DNA from: an uncultured Pelagibacteraceae bacterium
GTDB taxonomy: Bacteria; Pseudomonadota; Alphaproteobacteria; Pelagibacterales; Pelagibacteraceae
Length of the DNA: 48,368 nt
Assembly: GCA_902609065.1 (NCBI GenBank)
Contig: CACLQJ010000004.1
Coordinates: 1-48,368, forward strand
Direction of reading: 5' to 3'
Shown: positions 8,118 through 17,235 of the stretch, piece by piece
Numbering within the stretch: position 1 is the first letter of the stretch
Layout: each line of letters opens with the position of its first letter
Position numbers and translations under genes: made by a program
The notes under the pieces: generated by a model
Databases searched by the model: none
The model's input: the letters and a program-made list of their open reading frames with translations, nothing else
What the model was told of the DNA's origin: nothing

Positions 8118-8631
8118 GTTTTTTTATGATGCTTTCAATATTCATTTCCTCATAATGTTCAGTTGGCTGAACTATCCAAGGATCACTATCCAACTTGATA
8201 GGACAAAAATCTGGGTTAAATTTTGAGGATTTTTTTTTCCATAAACAGGCTGTTTTGATCTCATCAATATAATTATTTATCGGTTTGTAGTTTTTTAACC
8301 ATTCAATACTTTTATTTAATGTTAAACCAGTATCTGACAAGTCGTCCACAAGTAAAACTTTTTTAAAGTCAATTGCATTTGCTATAGAACTAATCTCTCT
8401 TGCAAACACTAAATCACCTTGTTGATCTTCAAGACCTTTACCAGAATAACTCTGTATAACAATATACGCTGTAGGTAATTTAAAAATTCGAGATAATATG
8501 TCGATTATTGGCGCGGCTCCTCTCATTATCCCAACCAAGACTGTCGGTTTGTAATTATTGGTTATATCTATTGATAGTTTTTCTACTGTATCAAGGTATT
8601 CTTCAAATGATATAATTAATTTTTTTTCCAT
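8104..8631 (-). CDS. Purine phosphoribosyltransferase (xanthine-guanine/hypoxanthine type)
   Basis: A 175-residue PRTase-fold protein. The PRPP-binding loop is VLLVDDLSDTGLTL near residues 92-105, and the earlier TVLVGIMRGAAPIID (about 30-44) matches the conserved basic/PPi loop region. It would convert a purine base plus PRPP to the nucleotide in the cytoplasm. The base preference cannot be settled. The convergent purine permease ending 29 nt away supports a salvage role. Its last codons lie inside the permease terminator hairpin, an example of tight packing. Confidence 0.8.
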   Translation of the reverse strand: MEKKLIISFEEYLDTVEKLSIDITNNYKPTVLVGIMRGAAPIIDILSRIFKLPTAYIVIQSYSGKGLEDQQGDLVFAREISSIANAIDFKKVLLVDDLSDTGLTLNKSIEWLKNYKPINNYIDEIKTACLWKKKSSKFNPDFCPIKLDSDPWIVQPTEHYEEMNIESIIKKQKKG

Positions 8632-8673
8632 TTTATGGTTTTATTATAGTATTTATTTTTATTAAATAGAATT

Positions 8674-9567
8674 ATGAAAATTTTTGATTGCTTTATGTAT
8701 TTTGATGAGGATTTAATATTAGATATTAGATTAAATACGCTAAATAAGTTTGTGGATTATTTTGTTATTATTGAGTCAATACATACCCACAGTGGAGAAA
8801 AGAATAAACTAAAATTTGATATAGATAAGTTTAAAGATTTTAAAGATAAGATTATTTACTTAGTATATCAAAATATACCTAGAGAAATTGTTAATATAGA
8901 GACAATTATTAATCAAAAGCAAAAGGAATATAATAAAATTATGAATGCAGTTTATCGAGAAAATTCTCACAGGAATTATATTTCTGAAGGATTAAAAAAT
9001 GCAAATAAAGAGGATATTATTATGATTTCCGATATAGATGAAATTCCAAATTTAGAACAAAATACATTTTCTAATATGAAAAGGAAAATTTTAATGTTTC
9101 AGCAAGATATGTTTTATTACAAGTTTAATTTAAAATTACCAAATACTAAGTGGGTTGGTACCAAAGCTTGTAAATTTAAGGATTTAAAAAGTCCTCAATG
9201 GTTGAGAAATATAAAAGATAGAAAATATAAATTTTATAGATTTGACACTTTATTTTCAGAGATAAAATATCAAAGTGTTGAGATTAAAAAAAATGGTGGA
9301 TGGCATTTTACTAATATAAAATCTGCCCAAGAAATAAAACATAAGTTAAAGTCTTATCTACACCACAATGAATTTGAAAAATCATCTTTGGATGAAAAAG
9401 ATATAGAACGTATCATATCTAATCAAAAAACGATTTATAATCTTAGGGCTGATAAAAGAACTTATAAGATAGGTGAAGGTGAAAAATTAGAGAAAGTTGA
9501 GGTTTCTCTTTTACCAAATTATATAATAAACAATGAATTTAAGTATAAAAAATGGATACAAGAATGA
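8674..9567 (+). CDS. Glycosyltransferase family 17 protein
   Basis: A 297-residue protein whose N-terminus (MKIFDCFMYFDEDLILDIR, then YFVIIESIHTHSG) is characteristic of GT17, the family of beta-1,4-N-acetylglucosaminyltransferases related to eukaryotic Mgat3. The acidic motif ISDIDEIP near residues 119-126 fits the metal/nucleotide-sugar site. Bacterial members usually lie among surface-polysaccharide genes, and their acceptor is unknown. It is followed by a DUF1330 gene with an ATGA start/stop overlap, so the two are translationally coupled. The protein is rich in Lys and Asn with a lower-GC feel than its neighbours, possibly a transferred surface-glycan gene. Confidence 0.8.
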   Translation: MKIFDCFMYFDEDLILDIRLNTLNKFVDYFVIIESIHTHSGEKNKLKFDIDKFKDFKDKIIYLVYQNIPREIVNIETIINQKQKEYNKIMNAVYRENSHRNYISEGLKNANKEDIIMISDIDEIPNLEQNTFSNMKRKILMFQQDMFYYKFNLKLPNTKWVGTKACKFKDLKSPQWLRNIKDRKYKFYRFDTLFSEIKYQSVEIKKNGGWHFTNIKSAQEIKHKLKSYLHHNEFEKSSLDEKDIERIISNQKTIYNLRADKRTYKIGEGEKLEKVEVSLLPNYIINNEFKYKKWIQE

Positions 9568-9860
9568 AAGGGTATTGGATAGCTACATATAAAAAAATTG
9601 ATAATTCAGGAAAACTTAAGGAGTATGCTGAAAAAGCAACGCCTATTATTAAAGAGTTTGGTGGAAAGCCGATAATTAGGGGTGGGAAGTATCATTTAAT
9701 TGATGGTGATGAATTTATAAGAACTGTTGTATGGGAGTTCCCAAGCTTTGATAAGGCATTAGAGTGTCATAATTCTAAAGAGTATCAAGAAAAGTGGGGT
9801 ATCGTTAAAGAAACTTGCAAAAGAAATTTACAAATTGTTGAGGGATTTAATATTGAATAG
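9564..9860 (+). CDS. DUF1330 family protein
   Basis: A small cytoplasmic ferredoxin-like fold protein (98 residues) of the dimeric alpha-beta barrel group. It starts with the family-typical MKGYWIATYKKI. I choose the ATG at 9564, which overlaps the GT17 stop as ATGA. An ATG at 9552 would add four residues and a 16-nt overlap. Family landmarks include GGKPIIRGG near residues 33-41 and the C-terminal SFDKALECHNSKEYQ. The biochemical function of DUF1330 is not established. Its 3' end overlaps the convergent DNA glycosylase by 14 nt. Confidence 0.8.
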   Translation: MKGYWIATYKKIDNSGKLKEYAEKATPIIKEFGGKPIIRGGKYHLIDGDEFIRTVVWEFPSFDKALECHNSKEYQEKWGIVKETCKRNLQIVEGFNIE

Positions 9861-10473
9861 GCTCATCATCAATTGATCTCCACAAATACCATGTAGCAAC
9901 AGAACAATACGGGGAATATATTTTAGATAATTTTTCTACAAAACTTAGAGGAGGAGGATATTTTTTATTATAATTATTTGAAATAGCTCTCAATAAACCT
10001 ATATCCTGCACAGGCCAAATATTTGATCTATTAAAGGTAAATAATAAAATCATTTCAGCCGACCATCTTCCGATCTGTCTTAAAGTTGATAAATATTCTA
10101 TGGCCTCCTCATCATTCATTTTTTTTATTAAATTAGGGTCAAAAGATTTATTAATAAATTTTATTGAAAGCTCTTTTATTCCTTTAGCCTTTTGTTTGCT
10201 TAACCCACATTTTTTTAATTTAGTAATACCTAATTTTTTAACATTTTTTGGTATTATATTTCCTTTGCAGGCAGTATTAAATTTTTTATAAACTGAATTT
10301 GCAGCAGCTACACTTATCTGCTGTCCTATAATACTTTTACAAAGAGAGAAAAACACATCTTTTCGAGTAGTTAATGTGGTATCATCATATCTTTGAATTA
10401 AAGTTTTCATTACTTTATCTTTTTTTGATAAATAAATTTTTGCTTTTTTCCAATAATGGGGAGACTTAGTCAT
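9847..10473 (-). CDS. DNA-3-methyladenine glycosylase, HhH-GPD family (AlkA-like)
   Basis: A 208-residue base-excision repair enzyme. The helix-hairpin-helix and catalytic region is seen as LSTLRQIGRWSAEMILLF then NIWPVQDIGLLRAI near residues 129-160, where the Asp of QDIG corresponds to the catalytic aspartate of AlkA-type monofunctional glycosylases. SIIGQQISVAAAN near 48-60 is the conserved minor-groove-reading segment. No iron-sulfur cysteine cluster is present, which separates it from endonuclease III and MutY. It would remove alkylated purines from DNA. It overlaps the upstream DMT exporter by 8 nt, so the two are in one transcript. Confidence 0.87.
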   Translation of the reverse strand: MTKSPHYWKKAKIYLSKKDKVMKTLIQRYDDTTLTTRKDVFFSLCKSIIGQQISVAAANSVYKKFNTACKGNIIPKNVKKLGITKLKKCGLSKQKAKGIKELSIKFINKSFDPNLIKKMNDEEAIEYLSTLRQIGRWSAEMILLFTFNRSNIWPVQDIGLLRAISNNYNKKYPPPLSFVEKLSKIYSPYCSVATWYLWRSIDDEPIQY

Positions 10474-11347
10474 GTCTAGGGACCGAAACCTGTTTCTTTA
10501 ATTTAATTTCTCTTTTAAATATAATTACAGAGGAAAATATTACTAAAATTGCTCCAGATAATGTCTTAAATGTTGGTACTTCCCCCCAAATAAAATAACC
10601 AAATATAATTGCAAAAACAAGTGATAGATACTTTAAAGGTGTAACTAAGGAAACTTCTGAAAATTTATATGACTGACTTAACCATAAATTTGCAACCCCT
10701 CCGAATACCCCTAAAAGAGACAATATAATAAAATCGTTTAAACTAGGGATAATCCATCCACTTGGTATAGTAATTAAACTTATTAAGGTTATTGCGAGAG
10801 AAAAATAAAGTGAAATTAACCATACAGGTTCTGTTTTAGACAATTGTCTAATTGAAATTGCCACATACGCCATCCCAAGACAAAATATTATTGGGTAAAT
10901 ATAAAATATGTTTAGTTCGGTAAAACCTGGCTCAGCTATAATTACGATACCTATAAATCCGATTAGTACTGCGAGCCATCTATAAATTCCAACCTTCTCG
11001 CTTAAAAAAAAGATTGAAAAGATAGTTGTAAATATTGGTGCCGCAAAAGATATACTTACAACGGTTGCTAAAGGCAAATTTCTCAAAGCTGTAAATATTG
11101 AAAGTAATGCTATAAGTCCAAAAAAACATCTTAAAAAATGTAATCCTGCTTTTTTTGTATAATAAAAATTTTTTATTCTTTCTCTGGGTATTATTAAAAA
11201 ATAAATAACTGCTCCTACAAAACCCCTGAAAAAAAGGACTTGTCCCAAAGGATACTCATTTGACCATTTAACAACTATATCCATCAAAGAAAAGGCACAA
11301 ACAGACATAAACATGTACAAAAAGCCTAATTGATTTTCGGAGAGCAT
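10466..11347 (-). CDS. EamA/DMT-superfamily transporter
   Basis: A 293-residue inner-membrane protein with ten predicted hydrophobic helices in two EamA repeats (about residues 7-135 and 150-280). The typical WLAVLIGFIGIVIIAEPG closes repeat one and the SLVTPLKYLSLVFAIIFGYFIWGE segment sits in repeat two. Members export or import small metabolites (amino acids, nucleosides, S-adenosylmethionine), and the substrate here is unknown. It lies upstream of the alkA-like gene on the minus strand and is divergent from msrA across a 34-nt gap, which must contain both promoters. Confidence 0.82.
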   Translation of the reverse strand: MLSENQLGFLYMFMSVCAFSLMDIVVKWSNEYPLGQVLFFRGFVGAVIYFLIIPRERIKNFYYTKKAGLHFLRCFFGLIALLSIFTALRNLPLATVVSISFAAPIFTTIFSIFFLSEKVGIYRWLAVLIGFIGIVIIAEPGFTELNIFYIYPIIFCLGMAYVAISIRQLSKTEPVWLISLYFSLAITLISLITIPSGWIIPSLNDFIILSLLGVFGGVANLWLSQSYKFSEVSLVTPLKYLSLVFAIIFGYFIWGEVPTFKTLSGAILVIFSSVIIFKREIKLKKQVSVPRHD

Positions 11348-11381
11348 GTAATTAATTTAGGTTAAATAAGATTTTATATCA

Positions 11382-11822
11382 ATGGAAATAGCAATACTAG
11401 CAGCTGGTTGTTTTTGGGGTCCCGAAGTTAAATTCAGTAAACTTAATGGCGTATCAAAAACAGAAGTTGGTTACTGTGGAGGAATTAATTCTAAAACAAC
11501 ATACAGAGAAGTTTGCACAGGTAAAACAAATCATGCTGAGGTTGTTAAAATAGAATTTGACAATGAAATAATTTCTTTTGAGCAATTATTAGATTATTTT
11601 TTTGAAATACACGACCCAACAACTTTAAATCAACAAGGGTATGATATTGGAACTCAATACAGAAGTGAAATTTTTTATACATCAAATAACCAAAAACAAA
11701 TTGCTCAAAAAGTTTTAGATAAAACCAATAATAAATTTAATGGAAAAATTGTAACTAATATTTCCGAAAGTAAAAATTACTGTAAAGCTGAAGACTACCA
11801 TCAAAAGTATTTAGAAAAATAA
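11382..11822 (+). CDS. msrA: Peptide-methionine (S)-S-oxide reductase
   Basis: Repairs oxidised methionine in proteins. The active-site motif GCFWG is at residues 9-13 with the catalytic Cys10. EIHDPTTLNQQGYDIGTQYRS and the C-terminal AEDYHQKYL complete the family signature. At 146 residues it is at the short end, with no N-terminal extension. Cys134, just before AEDYHQ, may act as the resolving cysteine because no longer C-terminal cysteine tail exists. The next gene, a sulfurtransferase, starts 6 nt after the stop, so msrA heads an apparent operon that runs into the RND pump genes. Confidence 0.93.
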   Translation: MEIAILAAGCFWGPEVKFSKLNGVSKTEVGYCGGINSKTTYREVCTGKTNHAEVVKIEFDNEIISFEQLLDYFFEIHDPTTLNQQGYDIGTQYRSEIFYTSNNQKQIAQKVLDKTNNKFNGKIVTNISESKNYCKAEDYHQKYLEK

Positions 11823-11827
11823 ATAAA

Positions 11828-12661
11828 ATGTCTTTAGTATCAACAGAATGGTTGTATGAAAATAAAGATAGTGTAAAAATTATAGATAGCTCGTGGCATC
11901 TACCCAATGAAAGTAGAAACAGTTTAAAAGAGTATTATTTGAGGCATATACCAAATGCTATTTATTTTGACATAGATAAAAACTCAGACTCGAACTCAAG
12001 TCTGCCTCATATGCTTCCAAATAAATTAGATTGGGAAAAAATAATGTCATCATTGGGGATATCGAATAACGATAAAATTATTATTTATGATGACTCAGAC
12101 GTCCTAAGTTCCTGTAGACTTTGGTATATGTTTTTATATTTCGGTCATAGTAAAAAATTAGTTTATGTGTTGGATGGTGGACTAAAGAAATGGAGGAAAA
12201 GTAATCTTCCAATGACTAATGCTCAAACTGAAATAATTAAATCGAATTATAAAGCAATTGAAAATAAATTTATGGTAAAAAATTTAGCAGAAGTAAATCT
12301 CAACATAAAAACCAGAGTATTTAAATTAATAGATGGTCGATCTAAAGATAGATTTGAGGGTAAAATTAAAGAGCCACGGGATGGAGTAAGAAGTGGGTCA
12401 ATCAAAGATTCTTATTGTATACCATTCAATAACGTATTTAAAGCCGACAAAACATTTAAAGTTAAAGAAGAATTAAAAATTATATTTCATAATATTATTG
12501 ACAAAAAAAATAATAATAATGTAGTCTTTTCTTGTGGTTCAGGTATTACTTCATGTGTTTTAGCACTTGCATATTCTTTAATTAATAATAATTATAATCC
12601 AACAATATATGACGGCTCTTGGGCTGAGTATGGAAAAATTTTAAATGAAAAAATCAAGTAA
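11828..12661 (+). CDS. sseA: Tandem-rhodanese sulfurtransferase (3-mercaptopyruvate sulfurtransferase type)
   Basis: A 277-residue two-domain rhodanese. Domain one (about 1-125) begins VSTEWLYENKDSVKIIDSSW, and domain two (about 155-275) carries the active-site loop CGSGITS with its catalytic cysteine near residue 237. The CGSG(T/I)(A/S) loop is typical of 3-mercaptopyruvate sulfurtransferases, whereas thiosulfate sulfurtransferases carry CRKG-type loops. The interdomain KEPRDGVRSGSI stretch is also typical. The RND adaptor gene starts inside its last codons with a 17-nt overlap, so translation is probably coupled even though the functions look unrelated. Confidence 0.87.
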   Translation: MSLVSTEWLYENKDSVKIIDSSWHLPNESRNSLKEYYLRHIPNAIYFDIDKNSDSNSSLPHMLPNKLDWEKIMSSLGISNNDKIIIYDDSDVLSSCRLWYMFLYFGHSKKLVYVLDGGLKKWRKSNLPMTNAQTEIIKSNYKAIENKFMVKNLAEVNLNIKTRVFKLIDGRSKDRFEGKIKEPRDGVRSGSIKDSYCIPFNNVFKADKTFKVKEELKIIFHNIIDKKNNNNVVFSCGSGITSCVLALAYSLINNNYNPTIYDGSWAEYGKILNEKIK

Positions 12662-13514
12662 AGTTATAACAATAATAATAATCTTTTTTTTAATTATCGC
12701 CACAGTCATTATTGGCAGATTCATGATTGGTAATCATTTTAAAAAAAAATTTAGCAAGAGACCCCCACCATCAATAATTGTATCCGAAGTAAAAAAAAAT
12801 GAATTTTCAGATAATATAGAGAGTTTCGGCACTGCAATTTCAAAAAAAACTAAAACTTTTAGAATTGAGAAAGAAAATCTTTTATCAGATTTAAATATTA
12901 AAAAATTTGTAAAAAAGGGAGAAGTAATTGTAAAATTGAAAAGTGAAAATATTGTAGCACCGTTTAATGGTGTATTAGGTGTAAGGGGTATAACTGAAGA
13001 CGTTCTAGGATCTGAAAAATCTATAATAGTGACATTAGATGATAGTTCAGAGATTTATGTAGATCTAAAAATACCAGAAAATTTTGCGGCTGTTATTAAA
13101 GAAGATTTATCCGTCATTGCTAAGTTTTCCGGAATTAAAGACAAAATCTTTTTTGGAAAAATCGATGCTGTTGCAAGCAGGGTAAATGCTGAAACGAGAA
13201 GTATTTTAACTAGAGTTAAAATAGACAACCCTAACTATGAACTGATACCGGGTTCATTATTAGAGATAACTTTAAGTTTAAATAAAAGAGACTCTTTAAG
13301 TATTCCAGACACAAGCATCATCCTTGAAGGAAATAAAGCTTATGTATACAAGGTTTCTGAGGAAAACATCACTAACAGGTCTGAAATTCAAATAGGTCTT
13401 AGAAACGATGGGATTGTAGAGGTTATCTCTGGATTAAACTCTGGTGATATTATTGTTTCTGAGGGATTAAAAAAAGTTAGACCTAATGGTAAAATTAAAC
13501 CAATAGATAAATAA
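12645..13514 (+). CDS. RND efflux pump periplasmic adaptor lacking the alpha-hairpin
   Basis: A 289-residue membrane fusion protein anchored by an N-terminal hydrophobic helix (residues 7-25). The first lipoyl half ends at KKGEVIVKLKS (about residues 90-100) and the second begins at once with ENIVAPFNGVLG (101-112). The long coiled-coil hairpin that normally separates them is therefore missing. Beta-barrel (about 130-210) and membrane-proximal (about 215-285) domains follow. The family is certain from APFNGVLG and NPNYELIPGSLLEI. The gene overlaps the RND permease by one nt (ATAATG). No TolC-like gene is in the window. Confidence 0.85.
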   Translation: MKKSSKVITIIIIFFLIIATVIIGRFMIGNHFKKKFSKRPPPSIIVSEVKKNEFSDNIESFGTAISKKTKTFRIEKENLLSDLNIKKFVKKGEVIVKLKSENIVAPFNGVLGVRGITEDVLGSEKSIIVTLDDSSEIYVDLKIPENFAAVIKEDLSVIAKFSGIKDKIFFGKIDAVASRVNAETRSILTRVKIDNPNYELIPGSLLEITLSLNKRDSLSIPDTSIILEGNKAYVYKVSEENITNRSEIQIGLRNDGIVEVISGLNSGDIIVSEGLKKVRPNGKIKPIDK

Positions 13515-16500
13515 TGTTAATCACAGAATTAAGTATTAAACGTCCAGCATTTTCATGGGTATTATCTTTAATATTGGTATTGTTTGGATCATTTGTCTTT
13601 TGGAAATTGCCTGTAAGAGAATTACCATCTGGGTTACAACCACCAGTAGTTCAAGTAAATGTTGCATATTCTTCTGCGTCATCACAAATAGTGGATGAAG
13701 AAGTAACTCAAGTTATTGAGGAAGTTATTGGAGGAGCAGAGGGTATCAAAAATATTGATTCATCCTCCGAGAATGGAAAGAGTAAAATTAATATTGAGTT
13801 TGATACTGATGTAGATTTGGATGATGCTGCAAATGATATAAGAGAAAGAGTAGCAAGAGTTGTTGAAAGACTTCCATCTGAGTCTGATCCTCCAAGAATA
13901 TTGAAACAGGCTGCAGGTTTTACTACAACAATGTGGTTATCTTTATCTTCACCAACTTGGAGCGACCTTGAATTAGGAGACTATGTAGAGAGATATTTAA
14001 TTGATCAATTTTCAAGTATTAAAAACGTCGGAAGAATAAGAACAGGTGGTTTAAGAGAACTAAGTGTTAGAGTTTGGATTGATCCTATTAAATTAGCAGC
14101 ATATAATTTAACTACGCACGAAGTTGAGTTGGCTCTTCGTAAGGAGAACGTCAGATTACCGGCAGGTTCACTCGAGGCAGATAATAAAGATTTAACACTT
14201 AATATTGATAAATCTTACAATAATTTGGATAAATTGAAACAACTTCCTATAAAAAAAGTTAAAAACAATGTTATTAAATTATCGGATGTAAGTGAAATAG
14301 AATTTGGACCAGTATCTGAAAAAGCATTTTTTAGATCTCAAAGTAAAAATGCATTAAACTATAATTCTGTTGGTATAGGGATTTACGCTCGTAGTGGCGC
14401 ATCAACAGTTGAGTTATCAAATGATATTAAAGAGAAAATTAAACAAATTAAACCTAATTTACCAAAGGGATTAAATCTAGAAGTCGCCTTTAATAGAGCT
14501 ACGTATATAAGTGTAGCGATTAATGAGGTATATAAAACTTTATTTATTGCGTTCATTTTAGTTGTAATAATTATTTATTTATTTTTAGGAAATTTGAAAG
14601 CGGTCATAGTGCCTGCAATTGCACTTCCAGTAAGCCTAATAGCAACTTTTTTAGGTATCTATATATTTGATTTATCAATAAATATTTTTGTACTTTTGAG
14701 CTTTATTTTAGCGATTGGTATAATCACAGATGACTCCGTTATTATGACCGATGCGATTTATAGAAGAATTGAACAAGGAGAAACGCCATTGATTGCGGCA
14801 TTTAAAGGGTCAAAACAAATAACTTTTGCAATAATAGCCACAACATTAATTTTAGTTGCTGTATTTTTACCTCTTATTTTTATAGAAGGAATAGCGGGAA
14901 CATTGTTTCGAGAAACTGCAATTGCTTTATCATTTGCAATAGTGGTCTCATCTTTGGTTGCATTAACTCTATCACCGATGCTCGGAAGTAAATTTTTAGA
15001 TAACAAAAAAAAATCAAATTTTTTAGTAAAAAATTTTAATAAATTTTTTATTGGATTTTTAAATTTTTATAAAGAAACCCTTCATTTTTGGTTACATCGT
15101 AAAAACATAATAATTGGATTTATGTTTTTTATAATTATTGCATCTTCTATTCTTTATAATTTTACAAAAAAAGAACTATTACCTTTAGAGGATAGAGGAG
15201 CTTATCTCGTAATTGGATTTACTGATGAAGGAAGCTCATTTGATTACACTCAAAAGAGAGCTAAGGATGTTGAAAAAAGATTAATACCCCTTTTAAAGAC
15301 TGAAAATAGTCCTTACAAAAAATTTTTAATGATTGTGCCTGGATTTGGGGCCGATAACAGTTTTTTAATTATATCTTTATTGGATAATTGGAAAAATAGA
15401 TCGGAAAATTCTCAAAACATAATGAGAAAATCTATTGGAAAGATTGTAACTGTTCCTCAAACATTAGCTTTTCCAATTTCACCTCAATCTATTAGAACAT
15501 CTAATTATAATAAACCTTTACAAATGGTAATTTATGGCAATACCTACGAAGATCTTGAAGAAACACAAAAAAAGGTAATAGGATCGATGAGAAAAAACCC
15601 AAATTTATCTAGAATAGAGTCTGATTATTCAAGAAACAGGCCTGAAATTAAATTACTAATAAATAAAATTAAAGCTAAGGATCTCGGTATTTCTATTAAG
15701 ACAATTGGGGAAACTTTAGAAACACTTTATGGAGGCAAGGTAGTTACTAAATTTAATAAATTGGGTAAAGAATATCCAATTATTTTACAGCAGTATAAAG
15801 ACGATAGAAAAAATCAACAGGGTTTGAGCAAAATATTTGTAAGATCAGAAAATTCTGGAGAACTTATTTCTCTTGCAAATTTAGTTGAATACAAAGAGGA
15901 GGGTTCTGCAAATAAATTGTCTAGATATAATAGACAGAGAGCAGTAACTATTTCGGCAGATCTGAGTGAGAACTATACTTTAGATGAAGCAATTAAATTT
16001 TTAGAAAATACTATGTCGGAAGTTGCGTCTGATAAACAAATTACGTGGAAGGGAAAGTCTGAGGAACTTAAAGAGACAAGTAATGAATTATACATTATAT
16101 TTGCACTAGCTATGTTAACAGCTTACTTGGTAATGGCTGCAACTTTCAATTCATTTATTCATCCTTTTATCATTATACTTACAGTACCATTGGCAGTTTT
16201 CGGAGGATTAGTTTTTATACTTCTCCTTAATAGCTCTATTAACGTATTTTCACAAATAGCTTTGATAATACTAATTGGTATATCGACTAAAAATAGTATC
16301 TTGATAGTAGACTATACAAATCAACTTCGTGTAGCAGGAAAAAATATTGAGAATGCCTTAAAAGAGTCATGTTATTTAAGGTTTAGACCAATTATTATGA
16401 CCTCATTAAGTACCATGATTGCAATGGTACCCTTGGTAGTTGGTAATATAGGTCCTGGAGCAGGCGAGGGATCGAGATTAGCTGTCGGATGCACAATACT

Positions 16501-16624
16501 TGGGGGAATGTTAATTTCTACTTTTTTTACACTTTATGTTACTCCAGCTATGTACTTGGCACTTGCAAAAAATACAAAAAGAATAGATGCAATTGATATA
16601 GAGCTAAAGAAACAACTTCGTTAA
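13514..16624 (+). CDS. RND-family multidrug/hydrophobe efflux permease (AcrB-like, HAE1)
   Basis: A 1036-residue inner-membrane proton antiporter, full length for the AcrB/MexB group. It begins with the typical LITELSIKRPAFSWVLSLIL. The periplasmic porter domain carries FDTDVDLDDAANDIRERVARV. The TM4 proton-relay pair is Asp-Asp in GIITDDSVIMTDAI near residues 405-410. The second-half TM segment has GISTKNSILIVDY, with the conserved relay lysine in STKNSILIVDY. The TM10-12 region ends GAGEGSRLAVG. It works with the adaptor encoded upstream. The substrate is not predictable. Its stop shares TTAA with the convergent SLT gene. Confidence 0.92.
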   Translation: MLITELSIKRPAFSWVLSLILVLFGSFVFWKLPVRELPSGLQPPVVQVNVAYSSASSQIVDEEVTQVIEEVIGGAEGIKNIDSSSENGKSKINIEFDTDVDLDDAANDIRERVARVVERLPSESDPPRILKQAAGFTTTMWLSLSSPTWSDLELGDYVERYLIDQFSSIKNVGRIRTGGLRELSVRVWIDPIKLAAYNLTTHEVELALRKENVRLPAGSLEADNKDLTLNIDKSYNNLDKLKQLPIKKVKNNVIKLSDVSEIEFGPVSEKAFFRSQSKNALNYNSVGIGIYARSGASTVELSNDIKEKIKQIKPNLPKGLNLEVAFNRATYISVAINEVYKTLFIAFILVVIIIYLFLGNLKAVIVPAIALPVSLIATFLGIYIFDLSINIFVLLSFILAIGIITDDSVIMTDAIYRRIEQGETPLIAAFKGSKQITFAIIATTLILVAVFLPLIFIEGIAGTLFRETAIALSFAIVVSSLVALTLSPMLGSKFLDNKKKSNFLVKNFNKFFIGFLNFYKETLHFWLHRKNIIIGFMFFIIIASSILYNFTKKELLPLEDRGAYLVIGFTDEGSSFDYTQKRAKDVEKRLIPLLKTENSPYKKFLMIVPGFGADNSFLIISLLDNWKNRSENSQNIMRKSIGKIVTVPQTLAFPISPQSIRTSNYNKPLQMVIYGNTYEDLEETQKKVIGSMRKNPNLSRIESDYSRNRPEIKLLINKIKAKDLGISIKTIGETLETLYGGKVVTKFNKLGKEYPIILQQYKDDRKNQQGLSKIFVRSENSGELISLANLVEYKEEGSANKLSRYNRQRAVTISADLSENYTLDEAIKFLENTMSEVASDKQITWKGKSEELKETSNELYIIFALAMLTAYLVMAATFNSFIHPFIIILTVPLAVFGGLVFILLLNSSINVFSQIALIILIGISTKNSILIVDYTNQLRVAGKNIENALKESCYLRFRPIIMTSLSTMIAMVPLVVGNIGPGAGEGSRLAVGCTILGGMLISTFFTLYVTPAMYLALAKNTKRIDAIDIELKKQLR

Positions 16625-17226
16625 AAAATAATATATTTTTTTGTTCTTAATAACTTTTCACAATCAATTAATTGTCTTTTATACTTCTTTGATTGCTTCT
16701 CTACTTTTTTTGCTAATCCGATCACTTTTTGTTTATTTTTATAATCTTTGTATGCCCCCCAACCCTCATGGTATGCAATGTATTGTCTAAAAGAGTCTTT
16801 TTTTGAAATTTTTAATATCTTTTCAGTTTTGTTAGTATACCAACCTATAAAATCAACACTGTCTTTAAATCTAGATCTTAATGCATATTTATTTCCAGTT
16901 TCTTCTTTGTACTGTTTCCAAGTTCCTTCTACGGCCTGTGAGTATCCGAATGAAGAGGAAGGTCTTTTGTAGGGAATTACTTTAAACAATTTATATCTTG
17001 CAGGTTTGGCGAGCCAATCGAAATCAGACTCCATTTTAATAATAGCTAATTGTAGATAAATTGGGGTTCCCCATTTTAATTCGGTTTTTTTAGCGTGTTT
17101 ATACCAAAGATGTCTTTCCGAAAATATAGAACATCCGTCAGCAGTATTTTTAGGAATAGACGAACAAGCCGAAATAAAAATTAGTAAAAAATATAGTACA
17201 TACTTTTTTAAGAGAATCACTAACAC
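16621..17226 (-). CDS. Lytic transglycosylase-like (SLT domain) lipoprotein
   Basis: A 201-residue protein with a lipoprotein signal: VLYFLLIFISAC, lipobox Cys at residue 21. An SLT-type lysozyme fold follows, seen in LQLAIIKMESDFDW (the putative catalytic Glu in MESDF), SSFGYSQAVEGTWKQY and the later YIAYHEGWGAYKDY. Length and architecture fit a small membrane-bound peptidoglycan-cleaving enzyme. The start is a GTG at 17226, 9 nt after the nuclease stop on the same strand, since no in-frame ATG exists nearer the signal peptide. Related proteins in this clade carry the same annotation, but the exact cleavage activity is not shown here. Confidence 0.75.
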   Translation of the reverse strand: MLVILLKKYVLYFLLIFISACSSIPKNTADGCSIFSERHLWYKHAKKTELKWGTPIYLQLAIIKMESDFDWLAKPARYKLFKVIPYKRPSSSFGYSQAVEGTWKQYKEETGNKYALRSRFKDSVDFIGWYTNKTEKILKISKKDSFRQYIAYHEGWGAYKDYKNKQKVIGLAKKVEKQSKKYKRQLIDCEKLLRTKKYIIF

Positions 17227-17235
17227 ATTTATAAT

